Part shown: positions 16,860 to 25,648 of the stretch, one piece after another
How the letters are laid out: every line of letters starts with the position of its first letter
How positions within the stretch are numbered: position 1 is the stretch's first letter
NCBI RefSeq assembly: GCF_001429165.1
Contig: NZ_LMIR01000002.1
Coordinates: 1,601,261 to 1,665,260 of the forward strand
Direction of reading: 5' to 3'
Origin: Agromyces sp. Root81
Lineage (GTDB): Bacteria > Actinomycetota > Actinomycetes > Actinomycetales > Microbacteriaceae
Length of the DNA: 64,000 bases
Program-made: the position numbers and the translations under genes
Notes under the pieces: generated by a model
Told to the model about the DNA's origin: nothing
The model's input: only the letters and a program-made list of their open reading frames with translations
The model's database searches: none

Positions 16860-18875
16860 ATGACCGATGTCGCGCTGCCCTCCGGAATCAAGCAGGACGA
16901 ACTCGATGCGGGCATCCGCCCGCAAGACGACCTCTTCCGCCACGTCAACGGCAACTGGATCGAGCGCACCGAGATCCCGGCTGACAAGGCCAGGTACGGT
17001 TCGTTCCTCGTGCTGCACGAGGAGGCCGAGCAGGCCGTGCGCGAGATCATCGAGGAGTCGCAGGACGCCGAGCCGGGCACCGAGGCGCGCAAGGTCGGCG
17101 ACCTGTACGCGAGCTTCATGAACGAGGAGCGTGCGAACCTCCTCGGCGCCACCCCGATCGCGGGCCAGCTCGTCGAGGTGGACCTCATCGACACGGTCGA
17201 CGCCTTCCTCGCGACCCTCGGCCGGCTCGAGCGCCAGGGTGTGCCGGGCTTCCTGCAGCTCTACGTCGACAACGACCCCGGCGACCCCGAGCGCTACCTC
17301 GTCTTCGTCGAGCAGGGCGGCATCGGCCTGCCCGACGAGAGCTACTTCCGCGAGGAGCGGTTCGAGTCGGTGCGCGAGGCGTACCGTTCGCACCTCGAGC
17401 GGATGCTGCGGCTCGCGCAGCTCGAGGCGCCCGAGGAGCGCGCAGCCCGCGTCTTCGAACTCGAGACCGCGATCGCCGCGACGCACTGGAGCAACGTCGA
17501 GACCCGCGACAGCGAGAAGACGTACAACCTGTTCTCGTGGGCGGACGCGGCGGCCGAGGCATCCCTTCGACAGGCTCAGGACGGCGCCGTCGACCTGAAC
17601 GTCTGGCGCGACGCGATGGGCGTGCCCGCCGGCGCCTTCGACGAGATCGTGCTGCGCGAGCCCTCCTTCGTGCAGGGCCTCGGCGCGCTGCTGACCGAGG
17701 ACCGCCTCTCGGCCTGGAAGGACTGGCTCGCCTGGCAGGTCGTGCGCGGCAGCGCCGCGTACCTCTCGAACGACTTCGTCGAGGCGAACTTCGACTTCTA
17801 CGGCCGCACGCTCACCGGCACCCCGCAGATGCGCGAGCGCTGGAAGCGCGGCGTCTCGCTGGTCGAGGGCGCCATGGGCGAGGCCGTCGGCCGCATCTAC
17901 GTCGAGCGCCACTTCCCGCCCGCGGCGAAGGAGTCGATGGACGACCTCGTCGCGAACCTCGTCGAGGCCTACCGCCGGTCGATCGACGCGCTCGAGTGGA
18001 TGGGCGAGGAGACGCGGGCGAAGGCGCTCGACAAGCTCGAGAAGTTCACGCCGAAGATCGGCTTCCCGGTGAAGTGGCGCGACTACTCGGCGCTCGAGAT
18101 CACCGACGACCTCATCGGCAACGTGCGCGCCACGGCCGAGTTCGAGTTCAACCGGGAGCTCGGCAAGATCGGCACGCCGCTCGATCGCGACGAGTGGTTC
18201 ATGACGCCGCAGACGATCAACGCCTACTACAACCCCGGGTTCAACGAGATCGTGTTCCCGGCCGCGATCCTGCAGTACCCGTTCTTCGACGCCGAGCGCG
18301 ACGCGGCCGCGAACTACGGCGCGATCGGCGCGGTCATCGGGCACGAGATCGGCCACGGCTTCGACGACCAGGGCTCGAAGTACGACGGCGACGGCCGGCT
18401 CACCGACTGGTGGACCGAGGCCGACCGGGCCGCGTTCGAGGAGCGCACAAAGGCGCTCATCGACCAGTACGACGCGCTCGTGCCGGCCCAGCTCGCATCG
18501 GGCGACGAGGGTGCGGATGCCTCGGGCGAGGCGCCGCGCGTGAACGGCGCGCTCACCATCGGCGAGAACATCGGCGACCTGGGCGGGCTCGCGATCGCAT
18601 GGAAGGCGTACGTGCTCTCGCTCGGCGGCGCGGAGGCGCCCGTGATCGACGGACTGACCGCCGCGCAGCGCTTCTTCCTGTCGTGGGCGCAGGCCTGGCA
18701 GATGAAGGGCCGCGACGAGGAGGTCGTGCGACTGCTCGCGATCGACCCGCACTCGCCGAACGAGTTCCGGTGCAACCAGATCGTCAGGAACATCGACGCG
18801 TTCTACGCTAGCTTCGAAGTGACTCCCGATGACGCCCTCTGGCTCGCACCAGCCGAGCGGGTGACGATCTGGTAG
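16860..18875 (+). CDS. M13 family zinc metallopeptidase (PepO/neprilysin-like), 671 aa
   Basis: The catalytic HEIGH motif is at residues 495-499 and the third zinc ligand is Glu569 in ENIGDLGG, the two hallmarks of M13 peptidases; GFDDQGSKYD and a C-terminal NEFRCNQIVRNIDAFYASF are also typical. These enzymes cleave oligopeptides within a closed chamber. There is no signal peptide, so a cytoplasmic location is likely. Codons around 17563-17582 come from a CCCTTCGAC-type repeat encoding EASLRQAQDG; it keeps the frame and the conserved motifs are intact. Confidence 0.93.
   Translation: MTDVALPSGIKQDELDAGIRPQDDLFRHVNGNWIERTEIPADKARYGSFLVLHEEAEQAVREIIEESQDAEPGTEARKVGDLYASFMNEERANLLGATPIAGQLVEVDLIDTVDAFLATLGRLERQGVPGFLQLYVDNDPGDPERYLVFVEQGGIGLPDESYFREERFESVREAYRSHLERMLRLAQLEAPEERAARVFELETAIAATHWSNVETRDSEKTYNLFSWADAAAEASLRQAQDGAVDLNVWRDAMGVPAGAFDEIVLREPSFVQGLGALLTEDRLSAWKDWLAWQVVRGSAAYLSNDFVEANFDFYGRTLTGTPQMRERWKRGVSLVEGAMGEAVGRIYVERHFPPAAKESMDDLVANLVEAYRRSIDALEWMGEETRAKALDKLEKFTPKIGFPVKWRDYSALEITDDLIGNVRATAEFEFNRELGKIGTPLDRDEWFMTPQTINAYYNPGFNEIVFPAAILQYPFFDAERDAAANYGAIGAVIGHEIGHGFDDQGSKYDGDGRLTDWWTEADRAAFEERTKALIDQYDALVPAQLASGDEGADASGEAPRVNGALTIGENIGDLGGLAIAWKAYVLSLGGAEAPVIDGLTAAQRFFLSWAQAWQMKGRDEEVVRLLAIDPHSPNEFRCNQIVRNIDAFYASFEVTPDDALWLAPAERVTIW
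17563..17582. repeat. CCCTTCGAC-family repeat inside the M13 peptidase gene
   Basis: CCCTTCGACAGGCTCAGGAC is a copy of the short palindromic repeat CCCTTCGAC..GCTCAGGG found scattered through actinobacterial genomes. A second copy lies in hemE at 36999. Here it is read in frame within the peptidase. Confidence 0.7.
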
Positions 18876-18964
18876 TCGCAGATCCGCATCCGCAAGTACA
18901 AGAATTCTCGAGCGCGCCGCTGACCGCGGTGGGGGAGCGCCGACTGCCAGAAAGTGGAATCACC

Positions 18965-19873
18965 GTGGTGACGTCGTCTCAGGGTTCGGAGCGGCGCGCA
19001 CGGCATAGCGACTTCCGGCGCGGCAAGCATCGCACCGAGGAGCCCAACGAGAACTTCGCCCGCGGGTTCGACGCGCTCGGCGAGCTCGCGCTCGCCGGCG
19101 TGCAGGTCTCGGCTCGTGCCACCGACCTCGCGACCGGCAAGGTGCTCTTCTCCGTCGACGACCACGTCGTGATGCCGACGGCGTCGATCGGCAAGGTGCT
19201 GCTGCTCGTCGAGGTCGCCTCGCGGCTCGCGGGCGACAGCAGCGAGTCGTTCACGGTGCTCGACCGGGCTCCGCGCGACGCGGTCGGCGACTCGGGCATC
19301 TGGCAGCACATGCAGTCGCCGTCGCTGCCGCTCGCCGACCTCGCCGCCCTCATCGGGGCGACGAGCGACAACCTCGCCACGAACGTGCTCATCCGCTACG
19401 TCGGCCTCGAGGCGGTGCGCGCCCGCACCGAGGCGCTCGGCCTCACCCGCACGGCACTCCTCGACCTCGTGCGCGACCACCGCGGTCCCGACGACGCCCC
19501 GCAGCTCTCGATCGGCTCGGCCAAGGAACTGACGTGGCTGTTCGCCTCGCTCGCCCGTGGCGAGATCGTCTCACCCGAGGTGTCGCAGCGCGTCGTCGGA
19601 TGGCTCTCGCTGAACGCCGACCTGTCGATGGTCGCGAGCGCGTTCGGCCTCGACCCGCTCGCGCACCGCACCCCCGACCACAACGTGCTGCTCATGAACA
19701 AGACCGGCACCGACGGCGGCGTGCGCAGCGAGGTCGGCGTGCTTCGCGGTCCGCGTGCGAGCGTCTCGTACGCGGTGTCGATGTACTACGCCGACACGAT
19801 GATCTCCTCGCGTCTCGCGGTGCTCGACGGCATGCGCCAGGTCGGCCTCGACTTGCTGGAGTTCGTGCACTGA
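18965..19873 (+). CDS. Class A beta-lactamase-fold serine hydrolase, 302 aa
   Basis: SxxK appears as SIGK in MPTASIGKVLLLVE, SDN as ATSDNLATN and KTG as NKTGTDGG, in the right order and spacing for class A. The Glu166 omega-loop element is not obvious (RDHRGPDDAPQ occupies the place), and no signal peptide is present. It is therefore more likely an intracellular serine hydrolase than a resistance enzyme. The start is one of two adjacent GTG codons (18965 or 18968). The next gene starts 1 bp after its stop. Confidence 0.8.
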   Translation: MVTSSQGSERRARHSDFRRGKHRTEEPNENFARGFDALGELALAGVQVSARATDLATGKVLFSVDDHVVMPTASIGKVLLLVEVASRLAGDSSESFTVLDRAPRDAVGDSGIWQHMQSPSLPLADLAALIGATSDNLATNVLIRYVGLEAVRARTEALGLTRTALLDLVRDHRGPDDAPQLSIGSAKELTWLFASLARGEIVSPEVSQRVVGWLSLNADLSMVASAFGLDPLAHRTPDHNVLLMNKTGTDGGVRSEVGVLRGPRASVSYAVSMYYADTMISSRLAVLDGMRQVGLDLLEFVH

Positions 19874-19874
19874 C

Positions 19875-20396
19875 ATGCTGATCCGCCCGTTCCGGCCCGC
19901 CGATCGCGCCGTCGTCGAGCACCTGCTGACCGCGGCGTTCGGCACACCGGCGACGACCGCCGACTCGCCGCCGATCGAGGTCGGGCTGAACACGGCGCTG
20001 CTCGGGTCCGATGCGCTGCTCCCGCACCTCGCGCTCGTGGCCGAGCTCGACGGCGTGGTCGTCGGCTACTGCATCAGCACTCGCGCCGCGATCGGCGAGG
20101 CGGAGGCCCTCGGCCTCGGCCCGATCGGCGTGCTGCCCGGGCACCAGGGGCACGGCATCGGCACGGCGCTCATCGCCGAGACCGTGCGCGTGGCCGAAGA
20201 GCACGGTGAGGGGGTCGTCGTCCTGCTGGGGGATCCCGCCTACTACGGCAGGTTCGGCTTCGTCGCCGGGTCCGAGCTCGGCATCGCTTCGCCGGATGCC
20301 ACGTGGGGCGAGTACTTCCAGGCGCTCCGCCTCGCGGCGGCGACCGACGCCCACCGCGGCGGGTTCCGCTACGCCCGCCCCTTCGACGAGCTCTGA
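19875..20396 (+). CDS. GNAT family N-acetyltransferase, 173 aa
   Basis: The acetyl-CoA binding motif appears as IGVLPGHQGHGIGTALIAE, followed by LLGDPAYYGRFGF, the hallmark of the YhbS-like branch. Substrate unknown. The ATG lies 1 bp after the preceding stop, so it is probably co-transcribed with the serine hydrolase. Its last 28 bp overlap the convergent hydrolase gene. Confidence 0.88.
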   Translation: MLIRPFRPADRAVVEHLLTAAFGTPATTADSPPIEVGLNTALLGSDALLPHLALVAELDGVVVGYCISTRAAIGEAEALGLGPIGVLPGHQGHGIGTALIAETVRVAEEHGEGVVVLLGDPAYYGRFGFVAGSELGIASPDATWGEYFQALRLAAATDAHRGGFRYARPFDEL

Positions 20397-21184
20397 ACGA
20401 TCCTCGCCTCGACGTCGTCAGCGTCAGCCGCCGCGGCCACGGTCGCTGCTGCCGCGTCGGCGACCGCCTCCGGTGTCGCCGAGAGCGACTCGACCGCGGC
20501 GACGACGGCCACCGCCGTCTCGGGCGCCGAGAGGATGCGGAAGTGGCCGGCCACGGGCAGCACCCGGTTCGTGGCGCCCGCGAGTGAGCTGCCTTCCGGC
20601 AGGTGCGGGTCGAAGATGCCGAAGATCGACACGATGCGCGAGTTGACGGACGCCGCGCTCGCGAGCTCGACGATCGTGGCGCTGTCGGGGTCGAACTCGC
20701 GCATGCTCGGATCGAGCAGGTAGCGCGCGAGCCGTGCGCCGCCGAACGGGGTGGCGATCGCCACGAGGCCGCGGATATCGAGGCCGTGATCGGGGTCGCC
20801 GAGCAGCAGTCGCTTGCCGACGAGGCCGCCCTTCGAGTGCGCCACGACGACCCGTCCCGCGGGCGGCACCGGATTCCGCCCGAGTGCGCGTCCGAGACGT
20901 TCGGCCGTCTCCGGGATCGCGAGCAGGTTCGCGCCGAGCCCGTGGGCGACCTGCACGCGGTAGCCGTGGGCGCTCAGCGCATCGCCGAGCGGTTCCATGA
21001 ACGACCAGTGCTCGTAGACCCCGGGCAGCAGCAGGATCGTCGGCTTGCCGGCGTCGCCCAGCGCCCAGCGCTTCGGCGGCTTCGGCACGGTGAGCACCCG
21101 CAGTTGCTGTTTCGCCGCGTCGAGGTAGTCGAGCGCCCACCAGCCCGCGGCCGCAAGCGGCGAGAGTCGTGCGGGAGACCACAT
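20369..21184 (-). CDS. Alpha/beta hydrolase (lipase-like), 271 aa
   Basis: The nucleophile elbow is VVVAHSKGGLVGK (AHSKGG), the oxyanion region LLPGVYEHW, and the likely catalytic His lies in VAGHFRIL. The N-terminal segment is hydrophobic and could anchor the protein. The C terminus is an Ala/Asp-rich tail. It overlaps the end of the GNAT gene tail to tail. Substrate unknown; triacylglycerol lipase-like proteins are the nearest form. Confidence 0.8.
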   Translation of the reverse strand: MWSPARLSPLAAAGWWALDYLDAAKQQLRVLTVPKPPKRWALGDAGKPTILLLPGVYEHWSFMEPLGDALSAHGYRVQVAHGLGANLLAIPETAERLGRALGRNPVPPAGRVVVAHSKGGLVGKRLLLGDPDHGLDIRGLVAIATPFGGARLARYLLDPSMREFDPDSATIVELASAASVNSRIVSIFGIFDPHLPEGSSLAGATNRVLPVAGHFRILSAPETAVAVVAAVESLSATPEAVADAAAATVAAAADADDVEARIVQSSSKGRA

Positions 21185-21231
21185 GCCCGCAGTCTACGAG
21201 TGCGGGGTCGAAGCGGTGCCGTCGGATCCGG

Positions 21232-21639
21232 TCAGTCGATGAGGCCGGCGGCGGCGAGCCGTTCGAGCACCTCGGCGCCGGCGGGCGGGCAGCGATCGAG
21301 GTCGTCGGTCGTCACCCAGTGCAGGCTGCCCACCTCGGCCGATGCGAAGGGCGCGGCATCCGTCTCGGCTCGGAAGACCTGCATGCGCACGAGGCGGCCG
21401 TCGGGTTCGCCGTGCGCCTGCACGACGACCTCGAAGAGCTCGACGAGCTCGGCCGGGTCGAGCACGAGGGCGACCTCTTCGAGCGCTTCGCGGGCGGCGG
21501 CCTCGGCCGCGGTCTCGCCGTCGTCGATCTTGCCGCCCGGCATGTAGTACACGTCGCGGTCGCGCGCCGTGACCATGAGCACGCGGCGGTCGCGCACGAG
21601 GGCGATGGCGGCGACGCGGAGGTCGGTGAGCTGGTGCAT
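21232..21639 (-). CDS. NUDIX hydrolase, 135 aa
   Basis: The Nudix box runs from Gly36 to Leu58 (GKIDDGETAAEAAAREALEE). It matches Gx5Ex7REUxEExGU except that the final Gly is Ala (EEVAL). The metal-binding glutamates are all present, so activity is expected on a nucleoside diphosphate-linked substrate. The ATG at 21639 is the last in frame before homology. It is divergent from the oxidase gene with an 79-bp gap. Confidence 0.88.
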   Translation of the reverse strand: MHQLTDLRVAAIALVRDRRVLMVTARDRDVYYMPGGKIDDGETAAEAAAREALEEVALVLDPAELVELFEVVVQAHGEPDGRLVRMQVFRAETDAAPFASAEVGSLHWVTTDDLDRCPPAGAEVLERLAAAGLID

Positions 21640-21718
21640 CCGTTCCAGCCTAGGGCCCCTGTCGCGAGGCGACGGGCCGCGGCTACGCTGGCTCGCACCA
21701 GCGCGAAGGAGCGAACCG

Positions 21719-23047
21719 ATGGCCAGCGAGTCAGTTTCCAGCGAGTCAGTGACCAGCCCACGAGGGTTCGCGCGGGACGTGCAGTCGGAGGTGTACCGGG
21801 CCGGGCTCTCGGGCATCCGCCCGGCGGTGCCGGTCGACTTCGGTGCGCTCGAGCGCGCCGCGCGCAAGGCCGTCTCGGCCGAGTCCTTCGCCTACCTCGC
21901 CGGCGGCGCGGGCGCCGAGGCGACGATGGCCGCGAACCGCGCCGCCTTCGCGCGCTGGCAGATCTGGCCCCGGGTGCTCCGCGACGTCGCCGAACGCGAC
22001 CTCTCGATCGAACTGCTCGGCCGTCGGCGGGCGACGCCGTTCGTGCTGTCGCCGATCGGCGTCGCCGAGATGGCCCACGCCGAGGCGGACGTCGCGGTGG
22101 GCCGGGCCGCCGCGGCGCTCGACGTGCCCTACATCCTGTCGAACCAGGCCTCGCGCCCGATGGAGGAGGTCGCCGCGGCCATGGGTGCGCGATCGCGCTG
22201 GTTCCAGCTGTACTGGAGCGCCTCCGACGAGCTCAACGCCTCGTTCGTGCGTCGTGCGGAGGCGGCGGGCTGCGAGGCGATCGTCGTCACGCTCGACACG
22301 CACCTGCTCGGCTGGCGCACGCGCGACCTCGATGCCGCCTCCCTGCCGTTCACGCGCGGGCAGGGCATCGCCCAGTACACGAGCGACCCCGTCTTCGCCG
22401 AGCTCGTGCGGCAGCGGGTCGTCCGGGGCGCCGGCGGGGGAGCGCGCCCCAAGGTCACCCCGAAGCTGCTCGCCTCGGCGTTCTCGATCGCCCGCGCCGG
22501 CGCCCGCACGCCGCTCGTCGACGGCGGGGTCAGGGCCGCGCTGCGCTCGCCGGTGCCGCGGACGGCGATCGAGATCTTCCTCGACGTGTTCTCGAACCCG
22601 GCGCTCACCTGGGGCGACCTCGCGAAGCTGCGGGAGTGGACGAAGCTGCCGGTGCTGCTGAAGGGAGTGCTGCATCCGGATGACGCGGCGCAGGCCCTCG
22701 ACCACGGCGTCGACGGCCTCGTCGTCTCGAACCACGGGGGTCGCCAGGTCGACGACTCCGTCGCGAGCCTCGACGCCCTGCCCGGCGTCGTCGAGCGCGT
22801 GGGAGGGCGCGTGCCCGTGCTCCTCGACAGCGGGGTGCGCGGCGGCGCCGATGCGTTCATCGCGCTCGCGCTCGGCGCCACGGCCGTCGGCATCGGGCGG
22901 CCATACGCCTACGGACTCGCGGTCGCCGGTGCCTCCGGGGTGCGCGAGGTCGTGCGCAACCACATCGCCGAGTTCGACCTCACCCTCGGGCTCGCCGGGC
23001 ACCGCTCGGTCGCCGAGATCGGGCCGGGTTCGCTGCGCGCGGCGTGA
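21719..23047 (+). CDS. FMN-dependent alpha-hydroxy acid oxidase (lactate 2-monooxygenase-like), 442 aa
   Basis: A TIM-barrel FMN enzyme: FAYLAGGAGAEATMAANRAAF at the N terminus, PIGVAEMAHAEAD for FMN binding, LLKGVLHPDDA with the flavin-contacting Lys, and the catalytic SNHGGRQVDDSV. The length and the long insertion before the catalytic His fit lactate 2-monooxygenase rather than short L-lactate dehydrogenase. The start is preceded by GAAGGAG. The first codons hold a 15-bp duplication (21722-21751) encoding ASESV-SSESV. Confidence 0.88.
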   Translation: MASESVSSESVTSPRGFARDVQSEVYRAGLSGIRPAVPVDFGALERAARKAVSAESFAYLAGGAGAEATMAANRAAFARWQIWPRVLRDVAERDLSIELLGRRRATPFVLSPIGVAEMAHAEADVAVGRAAAALDVPYILSNQASRPMEEVAAAMGARSRWFQLYWSASDELNASFVRRAEAAGCEAIVVTLDTHLLGWRTRDLDAASLPFTRGQGIAQYTSDPVFAELVRQRVVRGAGGGARPKVTPKLLASAFSIARAGARTPLVDGGVRAALRSPVPRTAIEIFLDVFSNPALTWGDLAKLREWTKLPVLLKGVLHPDDAAQALDHGVDGLVVSNHGGRQVDDSVASLDALPGVVERVGGRVPVLLDSGVRGGADAFIALALGATAVGIGRPYAYGLAVAGASGVREVVRNHIAEFDLTLGLAGHRSVAEIGPGSLRAA

Positions 23048-23074
23048 GCCGGGGCATCCGCTCGCCTGGAGGTG

Positions 23075-25648
23075 CTACCTCGTGAGCGTCTTCACGAGCG
23101 CGACGGCCTCCTTCGGCGAGACGTCGGGCAGGTAGGCCTTGCCGATCGCGAGGCCGATCGTCGGCAGCGCGAGCGGGTCGGGGTAGGCCATCGAGATCGT
23201 CTCGTACTCGGGGTTGAACTTCGCCTTGAACCTGAAGAGCGACGAGAACCCGTAGGCCGGTTCGAGCGTCGTGGCGAGGAAGTCGAGAAGGCGGGTCATG
23301 ACGGTCGGCTCGGGCGGCGCCTCGCCGGGTGCGAGCGGCTTCGTCGCGAGCGGGGCGCCGGAGAGGCTCAGCACCTCGGCACCCGTCTCCTTCATGTGCA
23401 GCGCCGCCGAGGCGATCAGGAACTCCATGATGCCGTTCATGCTGCCGTCGGCACGGCGCATGAAGTCGATGGTCCAGCCGATCACGGCGCCGTCGCGGTG
23501 GACGGGCAGCCAGCTCGTGACGGCCTGCAGTCGGCCGTCGGGCCCGACCGCGAGCATGAGCCGTACCTCGGGGTCCTTCAGCTCCTCCATGCCGCCGAGC
23601 GTGAAGCCCATCTCGGGCAGCTCCTTCTCGGCCACCCACTCCTCGGAGATCGCGTTGATCTCGGCCACGGTCGCGAGCGGCAGTTCGCTCCAGCTGGTCC
23701 AGACCGTCGTCATGCCCTCCTTGATGCCGCGGTTCAGCGCCTGCCGCACCTTCTGCCACGGCTTGCCCGCCAGCTCGAGGCCCGTCGTGCGCACGAGCGT
23801 CTCCTCGCCCACCGACATGTGCTCCCACTCGAGCTCGTCGAACACGGGCAGGTACTGCGGGTGCACGCTGTAGAAGACGGGCACCCAGCTGTTGGCGTCG
23901 CAGAACGCGGCGAACTCGCGGATGACGCGGCCGCCGTGCTCTGGTGCGCAGATCGGGTCGGACATCGTGATCGCGACGCCGTTGATCACCCGGTACGCGA
24001 CGGCGGAGACGCCGTCGTCGCTGAACCACGCGACGTTGCCCGGCCAGGTCGCCATGAACCCGAGCGTGCCGCCGCCGTTGCGGTGCAGCAGCTCGCGGAG
24101 CCTCGCATCGTCGGCGGTCTTCGCTGCGCTGCCGCTGCGCGTCATGAGCCGGATCGCCGCGGCGATGAACACCGCCCAGAACACCGGGCCGACGGCCTGC
24201 GCGAGGAAGCTCGTGAGGTCGTGGCCCGGCAGCACGATGGGGTCGACCGCGGCGAGGAAGTGCGGCGGCACGAACCGCTTGAGCGTGTCGAGCAGCAGGT
24301 CCCACCCGGTCGCGGCCGGCCAGTACTCGCCGATGGTCGCGAGGCCCGCGGCCAGGTACAGGCCCGCGAGCACGACGAAGGCGCCGGTCACGATCGCGGC
24401 GAATCGGGCGAACGCACGCCGTGGCGCCCGGATCTGGAAGTGCCGCCTCGTGACGATGAGCATGACGATGATGCCGATCGGCAGCGCGAGCACGGCGAGG
24501 AGCCACACGAGCAGCTCGCCGAGGTCGAAGACCGACCAGGTGCCGTCGTCGACGTCGGCCGTCGTCACCGTGACGTCGAAGGCCGTGCGGGCGAACAGCA
24601 GGATCGCGGCGTTCACCGCGATCGCGAGCCACCGCGCGAAGCGGCGCCCGTGCCTGAGGCCCCACGCCGCGAGGAGCAGCAGCAGCACCGGCGCGAACGA
24701 GAGCAGGAACATGCCGAACCCCTGGGCGCTCAGCAGGGCGAGCTGGGCGGTGCAGGCGTCGGAGACCGCGGCACCCGTGGTGGTGGCCGCCTCGCCGCCG
24801 CAGCTCGCCATCGCTGCGGCGCGCTCGAGCGGCTCATCGCGGTAGAGATACGAGCCGAAGGCGAACGGCGTGAGCTCCGACCGGTTCACGAGGGCGACGA
24901 CGGGGCCGACGGCGGTCACCGCCACGACGGCGGCGACGAGGGTGCGGGTCTCACGGTGCGAGCTGCGCCTGGCCGACAGGGTCGAGGCGTCGCCGGTGAA
25001 CACGGCGCCGAGCAGGTAGCCGACGATCGCCGCGACCAGTCGGTAGACGTTCGAGGAGTCGCCGTCGTAGAGCACGAACACGAGGATGAGGGCCGCCGCG
25101 CCGACCCGGATGCGTCGCCGCCAGAGCCTGCCCATGAACGCGGTCGCCGTGATGAGCGCGCCCACGATGCCGGCGAGCGGGTCGAGCGTGAGGTCGGCGG
25201 CCGTGCCCGTCGCCCACCACTCGCCGGCGAGCGACCCGACCCACTGCAGCCCCGTGCCGATCGCGACGCCGAGCACACCCGTGACGACGAACGCGACGAT
25301 CGTGCGCCAGGTGCCCATGCGCCGCTCGGCGACCCCGAGCAGCAGCAGCGCCGCGAGCACGCCGAACACCAGCTGGAACGGATCGAACGGGATGACGAGC
25401 GCTGTCGCCACGGTCCACCACTGACGGCCGTCGACCGTCGTGATCACCCCGGCCGCCCAGGTCGAGGCGGTCGCGTCAGAACCGAGGAGCGTGCCCGTCG
25501 CGATCGCCGTGACGACGAGCAGCACCGCAAGGGCGATGCTGAAGGGAACGCGACGGATGAATCCGCCGAACGCCTCCGCCGTGGAGCGCAGCCGGCCGCT
25601 CGGCTCGGTGTCCTCGACGCCGGCGACGTGTCCGCTCGTCTCGGTCAC
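23075..25648 (-). CDS. Membrane protein: degenerate rhomboid domain fused to DUF2156 aminoacyl-lipid synthase domain, 857 aa
   Basis: The N-terminal third has rhomboid architecture (QWWTVATALVIPFDPFQLVF, then ERRMGTWRTIVAFVVTGVLG), but the catalytic Ser region reads DPLAGIVGAL and the catalytic His region reads IVGYLLGAVF, so both residues are missing. Further helices lead to a cytosolic C-terminal DUF2156/MprF synthase-like domain from about residue 520. MprF-type enzymes transfer an amino acid from tRNA to phosphatidylglycerol or diacylglycerol. The GTG start overlaps the esterase stop by 4 bp. Aminoacyl-lipid synthesis is inferred. Confidence 0.82.
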   Translation of the reverse strand: MTETSGHVAGVEDTEPSGRLRSTAEAFGGFIRRVPFSIALAVLLVVTAIATGTLLGSDATASTWAAGVITTVDGRQWWTVATALVIPFDPFQLVFGVLAALLLLGVAERRMGTWRTIVAFVVTGVLGVAIGTGLQWVGSLAGEWWATGTAADLTLDPLAGIVGALITATAFMGRLWRRRIRVGAAALILVFVLYDGDSSNVYRLVAAIVGYLLGAVFTGDASTLSARRSSHRETRTLVAAVVAVTAVGPVVALVNRSELTPFAFGSYLYRDEPLERAAAMASCGGEAATTTGAAVSDACTAQLALLSAQGFGMFLLSFAPVLLLLLAAWGLRHGRRFARWLAIAVNAAILLFARTAFDVTVTTADVDDGTWSVFDLGELLVWLLAVLALPIGIIVMLIVTRRHFQIRAPRRAFARFAAIVTGAFVVLAGLYLAAGLATIGEYWPAATGWDLLLDTLKRFVPPHFLAAVDPIVLPGHDLTSFLAQAVGPVFWAVFIAAAIRLMTRSGSAAKTADDARLRELLHRNGGGTLGFMATWPGNVAWFSDDGVSAVAYRVINGVAITMSDPICAPEHGGRVIREFAAFCDANSWVPVFYSVHPQYLPVFDELEWEHMSVGEETLVRTTGLELAGKPWQKVRQALNRGIKEGMTTVWTSWSELPLATVAEINAISEEWVAEKELPEMGFTLGGMEELKDPEVRLMLAVGPDGRLQAVTSWLPVHRDGAVIGWTIDFMRRADGSMNGIMEFLIASAALHMKETGAEVLSLSGAPLATKPLAPGEAPPEPTVMTRLLDFLATTLEPAYGFSSLFRFKAKFNPEYETISMAYPDPLALPTIGLAIGKAYLPDVSPKEAVALVKTLTR

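Noticed and set aside
18965..19873. Resistance-conferring class A beta-lactamase
   Set aside because: No signal peptide and no convincing omega-loop Glu; only the serine-hydrolase fold is supported.
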